Shown here: one piece after another, positions 52,510 through 61,359 of the stretch
How the letters are laid out: every line of letters starts with the position of its first letter
Position numbering within the stretch: position 1 is the stretch's first letter
DNA from: Wocania ichthyoenteri Th78
GTDB taxonomy: Bacteria > Bacteroidota > Bacteroidia > Flavobacteriales > Flavobacteriaceae
NCBI RefSeq assembly: GCF_000789235.1
Contig: NZ_KN525716.1
Location: 2,129,169 to 2,193,168, forward strand
Direction of reading: 5' to 3'
Length of the DNA: 64,000 nt
Program-made: the position numbers and the translations under genes
Notes under the pieces: model-generated
Told to the model about the DNA's origin: nothing
Database searches by the model: none
The model's input: only the letters and a program-made list of their open reading frames with translations

Positions 52510-53241
52510 ATGGTAACATTACAAAAAGATTCAGAAAAACAAATCGGGCAATTTGTAGCCGAAGATTATAGAACAGCAGCAGTTTTCTCAAAATACAAAA
52601 TAGATTTTTGCTGCAATGGAAATAGATCTATAAATGAAGCTTGCGAAAAAAAAGGAATAGATAGCAATATTTTATTAGATGAACTACATAGTGTTTTAAA
52701 CAATAAGGGAGGAGAATCTATAGATTATAAATCGTGGCCATTAGATTTATTAATTGACTATATTGAAAAAAAACACCATCGTTATGTGGAAGAAAAAATT
52801 CCTGTATTGCGTCAATTTTTAGATAAATTATGTCGTGTACACGGAGAGCGTCATCCAGAATTATTAAAAATAAACGAACTGTTTACAGCATCGGCAGGAG
52901 AGTTGGCAGCACACATGAAAAAGGAGGAACTTATATTATTTCCTTTTGTTAAAAAAATGGTAAATGCTACATTAGAGCAAGGCGCTGTGCAATCTCCACA
53001 GTTTGGAACCGTTGAAAACCCAATTGCAATGATGATGCAAGAACACGATAACGAAGGCGAACGTTTTAGACAAATTGCAGAACTTACAGATAATTATAAT
53101 CCGCCAGCAGATGCTTGTAACACTTATAAAGTAACCTTTGCTATGTTGGAAGAATTTGAACAAGATTTACACTTACACATACATTTAGAAAATAACATTT
53201 TATTCCCTAAGGCAGTAAAGCTAGAGCAGCAATTTGGTTAG
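52510..53241 (+). CDS. ric: iron-sulfur cluster repair di-iron protein (RIC/ScdA/YtfE)
   Basis: A 243-residue protein with the N-terminal ScdA/DUF542 domain (QIGQFVAEDYRTAAVFSKYKIDFCCNGNRS, Cys34-Cys35) and a hemerythrin-like di-iron domain. The iron ligands are in KKHHRYVEEKIPVL, CRVHGERHPEL, HMKKEELILFPFV, MMQEHDNEGER and HLHIHLENNILFP. It repairs Fe-S clusters damaged by nitric oxide or oxidants. A strong terminator follows it at 53269-53306. It belongs with the NO-generating nir/nor block nearby. Confidence 0.93.
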   Translation: MVTLQKDSEKQIGQFVAEDYRTAAVFSKYKIDFCCNGNRSINEACEKKGIDSNILLDELHSVLNNKGGESIDYKSWPLDLLIDYIEKKHHRYVEEKIPVLRQFLDKLCRVHGERHPELLKINELFTASAGELAAHMKKEELILFPFVKKMVNATLEQGAVQSPQFGTVENPIAMMMQEHDNEGERFRQIAELTDNYNPPADACNTYKVTFAMLEEFEQDLHLHIHLENNILFPKAVKLEQQFG

Positions 53242-53268
53242 TATAGTTGCATCTAGTTTTATTAATTA

Positions 53269-53306
53269 AAAATTCCAGAAAGCTTATAAATCTTTCTGGA
53301 ATTTTT
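53269..53306 (+). terminator. intrinsic terminator after ric
   Basis: AAAATTCCAGAAAG pairs with CTTTCTGGAATTTTT around TTATAAAT, ending in T5. Confidence 0.88.
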
Positions 53307-53335
53307 AATTTTAACAGCTCGTAATTAACATCACT

Positions 53336-54547
53336 ATGTCAAAAAAACATGTCGTTACATGCTTGATTAATTTTTTAATAGCCGCTTTATTGGGGCTCAT
53401 GCTACGTTACATATTTGTTGGAGAACTCAACATAAACTATAGGTTTTTAATACATGCCCATTCACATATTGCTATGTTAGGTTGGCTGTACTTAATGCTG
53501 TATGTGCTTATTGTACATTATTTTGTACCAGAACAGAAGCCTATATTTAAAACACTGTTTTGGATTACCGAATGTGCTGTTATTGGTATGATGCTTAGTT
53601 TTCCGTTTCAAGGGTATGCGGCTGTTTCCATAACGTTTTCAACATTGCATATTTTTTGCAGTTATTACTTTGTTTATCTTATTTGGAAGCATCTTAAAAC
53701 AGAATTAGTCGTTACGCGTAGATTACTAAAAGCTTCATTGTTGTTTATGCTAATATCTACTATTGGTGTGTGGTGTTTAGGTCCTGCAGTGTCTATGCTT
53801 GGGCAAGCTTCAGCATTTTATCAAATAGCGATACAGTTTTTTTTGCATTTTCAGTTTAACGGTTGGTTTTTAATAGCAGTTATTGCTATATTTTTTCATG
53901 TGTTTAAGTTTGAAGATTCAAAGTTGTTCAAGATTTTTTTCAAACTATTAATTGTATCAATCATACTTACTTTAGCATTACCAATTCAATGGTTTGCACC
54001 TCATAATTTACTACTTTATATTAATGGTTTTGGTACGATACTTCAACTTATAATGGGTTATTTCTTTTTAAAATTAATCCAGCCGAAATTTTCTGTGGTA
54101 TTAAAACAACAATCAAGACTTGTTTTATATCTGTATAGGTTTTCAATTTTCTGTTTTGTTTTAAAAATAGGCGTGCAATTATTGGCATTGTTTCCAGAGT
54201 TTTCGCAAATAGTTTATACACACAGAAACTTAGTTATTGGGTTTATTCATCTTTTAATGCTTGGCGTTATTACTGGTTTTTTGTTTTCGTTTATTTTACA
54301 AAGCGCATTAGTAACTTACACTAAAAGTCTTTATTTTGGTGTTTATACTTTTATTTTTGGTTTTATTTTAACAGAATTATTACTAGTAATTCAAGGTGTT
54401 AGGTTTTATTTTGGTAACGGATTGCTTCCAAATTACTACCTATTACTTTTTCTTTTCAGCATATTATTACCTTTAGGAATTGGCTTTTTATTATTCAATA
54501 TTATAACACATAAAAATTATGCATCGCAAACCACAAAAACGCCATAA
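53336..54547 (+). CDS. multi-pass membrane protein, NnrS/heme-copper-oxidase-like
   Basis: A 403-residue protein with about 12 membrane helices. Conserved-looking His positions suggest heme or metal binding: LIHAHSHIAMLGWLYL (residues ~40), IQFFLHFQFNGWF, WFAPHNLLLY and THRNLVIGFIHLLMLG. It is similar in layout to NnrS, a heme- and copper-containing membrane protein of denitrifiers that protects against NO, but I am not certain of the family. It overlaps the hemerythrin gene by 29 bases. The pair lies between ric and the convergent nor genes. Confidence 0.55.
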   Translation: MSKKHVVTCLINFLIAALLGLMLRYIFVGELNINYRFLIHAHSHIAMLGWLYLMLYVLIVHYFVPEQKPIFKTLFWITECAVIGMMLSFPFQGYAAVSITFSTLHIFCSYYFVYLIWKHLKTELVVTRRLLKASLLFMLISTIGVWCLGPAVSMLGQASAFYQIAIQFFLHFQFNGWFLIAVIAIFFHVFKFEDSKLFKIFFKLLIVSIILTLALPIQWFAPHNLLLYINGFGTILQLIMGYFFLKLIQPKFSVVLKQQSRLVLYLYRFSIFCFVLKIGVQLLALFPEFSQIVYTHRNLVIGFIHLLMLGVITGFLFSFILQSALVTYTKSLYFGVYTFIFGFILTELLLVIQGVRFYFGNGLLPNYYLLLFLFSILLPLGIGFLLFNIITHKNYASQTTKTP

Positions 54548-54980
54548 AGCATTACAACCATTAAGCAGAGAGCACCATCATGGATTGCTTTTATCTTGGA
54601 AAATAAGAGCCGGATTTAGTAAAAATATTGAACCAAAACGGATAAAAGTTTATGCCGATTGGTTTTTTAAAACTCATTTAATCCCTCATTTTGAAATGGA
54701 AGAAGCGCATATTTTTACCATTTTAAATGAAGACAACAATCTTATTAAAAGAGCCTTGGCAGACCACAGACGATTAAAACGTTTATTCACAGAACATGAT
54801 GATGAGACAAAAACTTTAAGTAAAATTGAAGAGGAGTTAGATAAACATATTCGATTTGAAGAACGTGTGCTGTTTCCAGAAATTCAAAAAGTGGCTACGG
54901 AAAATCAATTGGCTTTAATTGAAGAGATACATGAAGAAGGTAATTTTATAGATAAGATAGATGATGAGTTTTGGCGATAA
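54519..54980 (+). CDS. hemerythrin-domain protein
   Basis: A 153-residue HHE protein: LSREHHHGLLLSWKIR, HLIPHFEMEEAHIF, ALADHRRLKRLF and LDKHIRFEERVLFPEIQ supply the His/Glu ligands of a non-heme di-iron site. It starts inside the end of the preceding membrane-protein gene (29-base overlap), so they are co-translated. It may bind O2 or NO; in this setting an NO-related role is likely but inferred. It ends 17 bases from the convergent norF-like stop. Confidence 0.8.
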   Translation: MHRKPQKRHKALQPLSREHHHGLLLSWKIRAGFSKNIEPKRIKVYADWFFKTHLIPHFEMEEAHIFTILNEDNNLIKRALADHRRLKRLFTEHDDETKTLSKIEEELDKHIRFEERVLFPEIQKVATENQLALIEEIHEEGNFIDKIDDEFWR

Positions 54981-54997
54981 TTTTTTGCTTTCAGTCT

Positions 54998-55234
54998 TTA
55001 AATAACAACCAACAATCCAATTCCAAAAAATAAAATAAACCCAATAATAAGTATTTTCCAAAATACATGTGCTTTTTTTATTTCCATAAACTGAAAGGCT
55101 ATTCCAAAAAATTTTAAAGCCGATAGTATTAATATAAAGAGTACAATATATTTGCTTTCTAATTTTGAAACCAAAGCAGAAGAGATGGTAAGCACCATTA
55201 AAATAATCCAAGTTATAGTTGCTGTTTTATTCAT
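54998..55234 (-). CDS. norF: NorF-like / cytochrome oxidase subunit IV-like small membrane protein
   Basis: A 78-residue protein with three hydrophobic helices and the block ALKFFGIAFQFMEIKKAHVFWK. This resembles the prokaryotic cytochrome c oxidase subunit IV/NorF family (FF.VAF.FMEL..A…W). It follows norE by 87 bases at the end of the nor cluster. NorF is an accessory factor for full NO-reductase activity; identity is based on size, topology and position. Confidence 0.65.
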   Translation of the reverse strand: MNKTATITWIILMVLTISSALVSKLESKYIVLFILILSALKFFGIAFQFMEIKKAHVFWKILIIGFILFFGIGLLVVI

Positions 55235-55321
55235 CTATTTAAAATCTGTAATTAACGGTTGTACTTTGTTTTAATTAGTTAAAATGGTATTAGTCTTTGA
55301 TTGCCAAATGCCTATTATGGG

Positions 55322-55903
55322 CTAAAAGAGTAAATAAATTACGGGGAAAAGCATCATCCAAATTAAATCGCACATGTGCCAGAAAGCGCCACTTGCTTCA
55401 ACATCTTCAATTTTTGTAGTTGAGTTTTCTATTTTTATTCCAAAATAAAGTGATGCTAAAATAACCAAGCCAACCAAAACATGAATCACATGAAACAAGG
55501 TAAGCATCCAATAAAACGTAAAGAATGTATTGTATCCTACAGTAATACCTTCATTGAGTTTTTCGATGTATTCAAAACTTTTTAAGCCTAGAAATAACAG
55601 ACCAAATAACATGGTTAAAAGCAGTAGTTTTTGGGATTTAATTTTGTGCCCTTTTTTTAATTCTGATACCGAAACCGCCATGAAAAATCCACTTGTTAAT
55701 AAAAACAAGGTGTTAAGCATCCCATAAGTGGTATTCAATTTCAACCTTGAATTATAAAATAATTCTGTCTCTTGATTACCGTAATATGCCATGGCTATAA
55801 GTGCAGCGCCAAAAGTGAACAGCTCAAGAAATATGATAATCCAGATGAGGATGCCTCCAGGCGGATACCAAATATTTTTATAATCAATTGTAGTTTCGTT
55901 CAA
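55322..55903 (-). CDS. norE: NorE / cytochrome c oxidase subunit III-like protein
   Basis: A 193-residue, five-helix protein of the COX3 family: GGILIWIIIFLELFTFGAALIAMAYYG, LNTLFLLTSGFFMAVSV, GLKSFEYIEKLNEGI, FTFYWMLTLFHVIHVLVGLVIL and FWHMCDLIWMMLFPVIYLLF. It lacks the N-terminal two helices of mitochondrial-type subunit III, typical of NorE. It starts 24 bases after norD. In denitrifiers NorE and NorF support the assembly or activity of cNOR. Confidence 0.85.
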   Translation of the reverse strand: MNETTIDYKNIWYPPGGILIWIIIFLELFTFGAALIAMAYYGNQETELFYNSRLKLNTTYGMLNTLFLLTSGFFMAVSVSELKKGHKIKSQKLLLLTMLFGLLFLGLKSFEYIEKLNEGITVGYNTFFTFYWMLTLFHVIHVLVGLVILASLYFGIKIENSTTKIEDVEASGAFWHMCDLIWMMLFPVIYLLF

Positions 55904-55927
55904 TGTATCTAGGTTTAGTAAGTGTAT

Positions 55928-57703
55928 TTATGATTGATGTTTAATTTTTTCATAGAGCTTTACTAACGATTGTAATAACTCAACAGGGTTGGTAAGTATT
56001 TGATAATGATTTTGGCCAAACATTTGCGGTAAATAATATTTCGCATTGGCTTCAATAGCTAATGCATACGAATTTATTTGACGCTCATTTAATTCCCGAA
56101 GTGCTTGTTTTACATCGTTAATACCATATTTACCTTCGTATTTATCATAGTCATTTGGTTTTCCATCCGAGATTAAAATAACCCATTTGTTTTTAGTATC
56201 GCGTTTATCCAACAATGCTCCGGAATGTCTTAAAGCTGTTCCAATACGGGTGTATCCGCTAGGCTCCACGCCACCAACTCGATATTTAGCGGTGTCCCAA
56301 TTATCATCAAAACCTTTAATCGTTACATAACTCGAATGATTTCTTGTTTTTGAGTAGAAGCAGTCGATTGAAAAATCAATATTGAACTCATTTAAGATTT
56401 CTCCAAATAATATAGAGACCTGTTTTTCTACATCAATCACTCTATTTCCTGCTGCATAACCATCACTTGAAAGACTTGTGTCTAGAAGCAATAAAATGGA
56501 TAAGTCCTTTTCTTTTTTGCGTTTGGATAAATATATTTTTTCAGAAGGCGTATGGCCCGTTTTTACATCAATAAACAAGTCTGTTATGGCATCAATATCA
56601 AATTCCTCGCCTTGTGTTTGTCGTCTTTGTTGCTGGTATTTGTTGTTAACCGTGTTTAGCATTTTACGCAAACCAACTAAGGTTGAACGATTATCGTTAA
56701 GTGTTTTTTTGTAGTACGCAACATCTAAAGTCGTTTGTGTTTTTTGGTACACTTTACAAAAATCTTCTTTATAAGCTCTGGTTTTGTAGTTCCATTCATC
56801 ATAGGCGAGGTAATACCCTTCGCCTTCATGTTCTGAACTTTCAGCAATGGTGGTGTTTTCAATAAAATCAGCTTGATAAACAGAATGAGCGGTATCATCA
56901 ACACGAACGGTGTGCTTCATTTTTACATCATCTAATGCGTTGGAGTGGTCTTCCAAATCATCATCGCCATCCATATCTCTAAAATTTCCACCAAATTCTT
57001 CAGCGGTTTCAACCTTTTCAAATTGATGTTGCAAAACCGCATCTTCCATTTGCTTCTGGTCAATTTGAACAGAAATGATTTCTTCTACGGCTTTTGATTT
57101 TATTGTGGTCTTTGGCTCTTCTTGATTGGCTTCTTTAACTTTGTCTGTAAAGTTTTTTAGTTGTTTTTTTGAATGGTTTTCGTGAGAGTTTCGCATCCAC
57201 TTCCCATAGATAAAAGTAAAATCGGCAGGTTGTTTTGCAGTTGATTTTGATTGCTGATATGCTATGAATTTTTGATGATATTTTATGGTAATAGGGAACT
57301 GATCAAATAATGATTTTAAAACAGCATCAGAAGACTCCTGTGCTTTGGTTTGAGATTCTATTAAATCATGTTCTTGATTGTCATTCCAATTTAAGTTTAG
57401 ATTTTTCTGAATAGACAGATATAAAACTCTAAATAGATAAAACGAAATGTTTTCTTCTTGGGTTTGATATTCATAATATTTAGTTGGCAAGAAGAAATTG
57501 TTGTTTCTGTAACCACCTTCTCTGTCAGCTTCAAAAATTTCTATAGATTCTCCAGTAATGGCGCGGGCAAAAATGGCTAACCGTGATTTGATATCGTTTA
57601 AATTTACCGCATGCTCAAGTTGTGCTTCCTTTTTCTTTTTTCTGTTCTTGAAGAAGAAAGCGAATTTGGTAAATATATATTCGTCTGGTTCGAATTCAAA
57701 CAT
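55928..57703 (-). CDS. norD: NorD, von Willebrand factor A activation protein
   Basis: A 591-residue cytosolic protein whose C-terminal third is a VWA domain with an intact MIDAS site (Asp408, Ser410, Ser412 in LLLLDTSLSSDG, plus SGYTRIGTA and VILISDGKPNDYD). The N-terminal part holds YRNNNFFLPTKYYEY and a long charged linker. With the AAA+ NorQ it forms the chaperone pair that inserts the non-heme iron of NorB. The 74-base gap from norQ contains tandem CAACTG/AACTGC simple repeats rather than regulatory motifs. Confidence 0.92.
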   Translation of the reverse strand: MFEFEPDEYIFTKFAFFFKNRKKKKEAQLEHAVNLNDIKSRLAIFARAITGESIEIFEADREGGYRNNNFFLPTKYYEYQTQEENISFYLFRVLYLSIQKNLNLNWNDNQEHDLIESQTKAQESSDAVLKSLFDQFPITIKYHQKFIAYQQSKSTAKQPADFTFIYGKWMRNSHENHSKKQLKNFTDKVKEANQEEPKTTIKSKAVEEIISVQIDQKQMEDAVLQHQFEKVETAEEFGGNFRDMDGDDDLEDHSNALDDVKMKHTVRVDDTAHSVYQADFIENTTIAESSEHEGEGYYLAYDEWNYKTRAYKEDFCKVYQKTQTTLDVAYYKKTLNDNRSTLVGLRKMLNTVNNKYQQQRRQTQGEEFDIDAITDLFIDVKTGHTPSEKIYLSKRKKEKDLSILLLLDTSLSSDGYAAGNRVIDVEKQVSILFGEILNEFNIDFSIDCFYSKTRNHSSYVTIKGFDDNWDTAKYRVGGVEPSGYTRIGTALRHSGALLDKRDTKNKWVILISDGKPNDYDKYEGKYGINDVKQALRELNERQINSYALAIEANAKYYLPQMFGQNHYQILTNPVELLQSLVKLYEKIKHQS

Positions 57704-57777
57704 AGTTTTAAGTCTTCAGTTTTCAGTATTCAGGAGATTTGTGACTGCCAACTGAATACTGCCAACTGCTAACTGGA

Positions 57778-58551
57778 TTAGATCATTAAATCACTTAAAT
57801 CTTTCAGCGCCTGAATCACTTCTAAATCGTCTGTTAACGGCTCAATAACGGCAACATGCACCGAAAGTCGTTTAGGTAAACCAACATGAATAAGTTTTGC
57901 GGCATCTACCAATAATCGTGTGGATACCGTTTCGGTTAAACCAAGTTCTGTTAGGTTTCTAATTTTAGTAGCAATGTTCACTAATTTTTTAGCGGTATCT
58001 TTTTCTATTCCAGTTTCTGAAACTAATATTTCTGCTTCTAATTTTGCTTCAGGATATGCAAATGAAACGGCTACAAAACGTTGTCTTGTTGATGGTTTGA
58101 GTTCTTTAAACCCGCGTTGATATCCGGGATTGAATGAAGCCACTAGCATGAAATTTTTATGTGCTTTTACCGTTTCGCCTAACTTGTCAATAAACAACTC
58201 GCGTCTATGGTCTGTTAAAGAATGTATAGCAACAATAACGTCAGGTCTTGCTTCGGCAATTTCATCTAAATAGATGATATGCCCTTCTTTTACCGCTGTG
58301 GTTAATGGACCATCTAACCATAAAGTTTCGGCTCCTTTTATAATAAATCGACCTATTAAATCGGTTGATGAGGTTTCTTCATGGCAGGAAATGGTAATTA
58401 GTTTGGTTTCAAGCTTGTGTGCCATATATTCAATAAACCGAGATTTTCCAGTTCCTGTTGGCCCTTTTAGTAAAAATGGAATTTTACATTTGTAGGCGTG
58501 TTCAAAAACATCTATTTCTTTATGAATAGGTTGGTAGTATGGTGTGTTCAT
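57778..58551 (-). CDS. norQ: NorQ, MoxR-type AAA+ ATPase
   Basis: A CbbQ/NirQ/NorQ-family ATPase of 257 residues from MNTPYYQPIHKEIDVFEHAYK; two earlier ATGs precede a non-conserved leader. It has Walker A GPTGTGKS, Walker B IIYLDEIAEA, sensor motifs (MLVASFNPGYQRG) and an arginine-finger region (STRQRFVAVSF). It acts with NorD on the NO reductase. Upstream lies a dispersed repeat plus the norB terminator, so norQ may need either read-through or its own promoter. Confidence 0.92.
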   Translation of the reverse strand: MNTPYYQPIHKEIDVFEHAYKCKIPFLLKGPTGTGKSRFIEYMAHKLETKLITISCHEETSSTDLIGRFIIKGAETLWLDGPLTTAVKEGHIIYLDEIAEARPDVIVAIHSLTDHRRELFIDKLGETVKAHKNFMLVASFNPGYQRGFKELKPSTRQRFVAVSFAYPEAKLEAEILVSETGIEKDTAKKLVNIATKIRNLTELGLTETVSTRLLVDAAKLIHVGLPKRLSVHVAVIEPLTDDLEVIQALKDLSDLMI

Positions 58552-58581
58552 TTTGGTCATGCTGTATGTTAGCAAATGTGT

Positions 58582-58650
58582 TTAGCCCTGATTGAGGCAT
58601 TTGTTGGAGCTCCTCAAAGAGAGCGACTGCCGAAAGCAGGAAATAGCTTC
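58582..58650. repeat. dispersed repeat (AGCCCTGATTG…GGAAATAGCTTC type)
   Basis: The segment begins TTAGCCCTGATTGAGGC, includes GTTGGAGCTCC and ends AGCAGGAAATAGCTTC. I recognise both ends from flavobacterial intergenic repeats. It lies between norB and norQ next to the terminator. Confidence 0.5.
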
Positions 58651-58691
58651 AAAAAAAACCAGAGCTGAAAATTTTTATAAATCAACTCTGG
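58651..58691 (-). terminator. intrinsic terminator after norB
   Basis: On the minus strand CCAGAGTTGA pairs with TCAGCTCTGG (one mismatch) around a 13-base AT loop and is followed by T8. It should end the norCB message before norQD. Confidence 0.8.
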
Positions 58692-58708
58692 TAGAGTTAG
58701 TTTAGTTG

Positions 58709-60049
58709 TTAATCTGTAATTGTTTCTAAGGCTTCATCATTAGGTTTTCCGTGTTTATAGAAATCTATAAAATATAAGATGATACCTGTCATGAATAAGG
58801 TTGCGCAAAGAATAAGTACGATAAAATGGATTTCAATTTCTTTTTGAACTGCCATGAATTCCATTTTGAACTTACGCTCTAGATATACTTGTGCGACACC
58901 GGCGACACCAAAGGCGACCGTCATACCAATCATGCCAATATTTGACATCCAAAAGGCCATTCTGCCTCGAGTGCTTTCGTATAATTTTCTGCCTGTTAAA
59001 TTTGGTAAACTATAACTTATAATGGCTAAAACAATCATAGCATAAGCGCCCCAAAATGCTAAGTGACCATGCATTGCGGTTACTAATGTGCCGTGTGTGT
59101 ATAAGTTGGTTTGTGGTAAGGTGTGCGCGAATCCTAATAAACCAGCTCCTATAAATGATACGATTGCAGCACCAAGAGTCCAGTATAATGCTAAAGTATT
59201 TGGGTGTTTCTTTTCGCCTTTTCGATACATGTTAACAGCAAATAATGCCATAGCTAAAAATGCTAAAGGCTCTAATGCAGAGAAAATTCCACCTACGATT
59301 AACCAAATTTTGTTTACACCAATATAGTAGTAGTGATGCCCTGTTCCTAAAACTCCCGATAGGAATGTTAGTCCAACAATCACATATAGCCATTTTTCAA
59401 TAACTTCTCTATCTACACCAGTTAATTTGATTAGTAAGAATGATAAAATTCCACCCATAATCAGTTCCCAAACGCCTTCAACCCAAAGATGAACAACCCA
59501 CCATCTGAAGAAAGAATCTTTTACTTGACTATCAAATGGGAGCATGCCTGGTAAGTATAAAAGGGCAGCAAATAATAGTCCCATTGAAAGGACTAATGCT
59601 GTTGTGGTTCTTCGTTTTCCTTTGAATAAAGTTGTTAAAATTAGTCCTAAAAACAATAATACGTTTACAACAACTAAATAATCTAAAGGTCTAGGGATTT
59701 CTAAAAATTTACGTCCCTCCCAATAATTAAAATGATATCCAACAATGGCCGTAACGCCAACAAGCGCCAGACTTATTAATTGTACATAAGCTAGTTTTAC
59801 ACTTGCTAATTCGCGTTGTGCTTCTTCTGGGATAATATAATATGCAGCACCCATAAAACCGGATAATAGCCAGACTACTAATAAATTGGTATGTACTGCT
59901 CTGGCAGTGTTAAATGGAATAAAGCTGTGTAATCCATCCATTCCAGCATGGGCAAATCCCATAATAAAACCATATACTATTTGTAATCCGAATAATAACA
60001 TGGAAAGGGCAAAAAACCAATACGCTACTTTTTGTGATTTATATTTCAT
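58709..60049 (-). CDS. norB: nitric oxide reductase catalytic subunit (cNOR NorB)
   Basis: A 446-residue, 12-helix heme-copper-superfamily subunit reducing 2 NO to N2O. The heme and iron ligands are visible: His53 (AVHTNLLVVW), His187 with Glu191 and Glu195 (VHLWVEGVWELI; one of these Glu is the FeB ligand), His238-His239 (GTGHHYYYIG), and His327 and His329 (TAMHGHLAFWG). Absence of an N-terminal quinol-oxidase extension and the adjacent norC identify a cytochrome c-dependent enzyme. It starts 16 bases after norC. Confidence 0.96.
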   Translation of the reverse strand: MKYKSQKVAYWFFALSMLLFGLQIVYGFIMGFAHAGMDGLHSFIPFNTARAVHTNLLVVWLLSGFMGAAYYIIPEEAQRELASVKLAYVQLISLALVGVTAIVGYHFNYWEGRKFLEIPRPLDYLVVVNVLLFLGLILTTLFKGKRRTTTALVLSMGLLFAALLYLPGMLPFDSQVKDSFFRWWVVHLWVEGVWELIMGGILSFLLIKLTGVDREVIEKWLYVIVGLTFLSGVLGTGHHYYYIGVNKIWLIVGGIFSALEPLAFLAMALFAVNMYRKGEKKHPNTLALYWTLGAAIVSFIGAGLLGFAHTLPQTNLYTHGTLVTAMHGHLAFWGAYAMIVLAIISYSLPNLTGRKLYESTRGRMAFWMSNIGMIGMTVAFGVAGVAQVYLERKFKMEFMAVQKEIEIHFIVLILCATLFMTGIILYFIDFYKHGKPNDEALETITD

Positions 60050-60065
60050 TTTTCTCTCTTTTTAG

Positions 60066-60500
60066 TTAGTTATCGTCTTTTGCTAGCGGAGACACAACGG
60101 TATCAAATCCGTTTAAATCAATTTCTCCTATCCAATTAAAAAAGGCTATTAAATCGGCAGCTTCTTCTTGCGAAAAACCATAAGCCACCATTTTTCTTCC
60201 GTTAGGCGCCCAATCTACTGGGGTCATTAATACGGCTTTAACGTAGCCTTCGCCTCTTCGTTCAATAACCTTAGTTAGTTCTGGTGCGTAGTATGCACCT
60301 TCTCCCATTATGGTATGGCAACCCATACAGTTGTTTTCTTCCCAAAGGGTTTTTCCTCTTACAACAGCTTCTGTAATACCTTCTTCATTTGATTGGTCAT
60401 TCGCTTTACTAAAAGAGTAAATAGTTAGACCAATAAATATCAGAAACGTGACTACTGTTCCGCCAAGAAAAAAAGCGCGTGCTTGTTTTTTTGATAACAT
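60066..60500 (-). CDS. norC: nitric oxide reductase cytochrome c subunit
   Basis: A 144-residue protein: one membrane anchor (about 10-32) and a periplasmic monoheme cytochrome c domain with Cys58-xx-Cys61-His62 (NNCMGCHTIMGEGAYYAPEL) and an axial Met in GRKMVAYGF. It passes electrons to NorB. A 142-base gap with an inverted repeat (60554-60621) separates it from the SCO gene, so norCB may have its own promoter. Confidence 0.95.
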   Translation of the reverse strand: MLSKKQARAFFLGGTVVTFLIFIGLTIYSFSKANDQSNEEGITEAVVRGKTLWEENNCMGCHTIMGEGAYYAPELTKVIERRGEGYVKAVLMTPVDWAPNGRKMVAYGFSQEEAADLIAFFNWIGEIDLNGFDTVVSPLAKDDN

Positions 60501-60553
60501 ATTTATTTAGTTTTGATTAGTATTCTGATTTTAGTGCATAACAAAATTGAAAA

Positions 60554-60621
60554 TGTCACATTGAGCGCAGTCGAAATGCTAGTATTTTTTTGGATGTCTT
60601 CGACTGCGCTCAGACTGACAT
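60554..60621. repeat. inverted repeat (TTGAGCGCAGTCGAA type)
   Basis: TGTCA.ATTGAGCGCAGTCGAA on the left faces TTCGACTGCGCTCAG.CTGACA on the right across about 20 bases. It is a common dispersed element of this phylum by my recollection and is the longest hairpin in the nir-nor block. Confidence 0.65.
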
Positions 60622-60642
60622 TTAGTATATTATTAATTTTTG

Positions 60643-61359
60643 TCATTTACTTGTTAATTCTAAAATGGTTTTAATTGTTTCTTTATTATCTACCCCTAAG
60701 CCTTCTTGTTGATGCATTAATTCGCCACCTGAATTAAACACACTTATAATATTGGAGTGTGAAAAATCCATAGGTGAAATTTGTTTGTATTTTACAGCCA
60801 AAACATTGGAAAATTCTCTAACACTAGTTACAGTCCCTTGTAAAAATGTCCATTGTTCTTCATCCATAAAGTTTTCTTTAGCAAAAGATTTTAAACGTTG
60901 TGGCGTGTCTGTTTCTGGGTCAATACTTACCAAGACAAAACGAAGGTCTTCAAGATTTTTTTTAGGAATTTGAGCTTCAATATTTCGCATATCGGCTACC
61001 AAACGTGGGCATGCTGCTTTACATGTGGTGTAAATCATGACCATGACTAAAGTTTTCCCTTTTAAATCTTCAAGTTGAATAGTTTCTCCTTCTTCGGTGT
61101 TCCATTTTGAAGTTAAATTGAAAATGGACTCTTCTGAGATTTCATTGTTTACGATGGTAGATTTTTGTTCGATTTGTTTTAAATCCATTTTACACACTGA
61201 ACAACTCCCTGGTTCATTAAAAGTTTTCTCGCCTTCGCATTTCATCGGACATTGGTAGATAGTCAAATCATTAGTTTCTGAATTGGATTTCTCATTTTTG
61301 CATGCTATGAAAGACATCACAACACATAGGATTATAAAAATTGATTTTAATGTTTTCAT
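60643..61359 (-). CDS. SCO1/SenC-family copper chaperone lipoprotein with heavy-metal-binding domain
   Basis: A 238-residue lipoprotein (lipobox Cys20) with two parts. Residues 35-60 form a small heavy-metal-binding domain (YQCPMKCEGEKTFNEPGSCS, then VCKMDL; Cys37, 41, 53, 56). The rest is the thioredoxin-like SCO domain with the copper motif CxxxC at Cys113 and Cys117 (YTTCKAACPRL) and the distal His in PMDFSHSNII. It should deliver copper, here most plausibly to NirK. It overlaps nirV by four bases (ATGA). Confidence 0.9.
   Translation of the reverse strand: MKTLKSIFIILCVVMSFIACKNEKSNSETNDLTIYQCPMKCEGEKTFNEPGSCSVCKMDLKQIEQKSTIVNNEISEESIFNLTSKWNTEEGETIQLEDLKGKTLVMVMIYTTCKAACPRLVADMRNIEAQIPKKNLEDLRFVLVSIDPETDTPQRLKSFAKENFMDEEQWTFLQGTVTSVREFSNVLAVKYKQISPMDFSHSNIISVFNSGGELMHQQEGLGVDNKETIKTILELTSK

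Noticed and set aside
57704-57777. Short tandem CAACTG/CAGTTTTCAG-like repeats between norQ and norD as a regulatory array or CRISPR
   Set aside because: Units are very short, irregular and without spacers of constant length; treated as simple repeat.
60554-60621. Long inverted repeat between SCO and norC as an intrinsic terminator
   Set aside because: No T-run follows either arm directly; it fits a dispersed palindromic repeat better.
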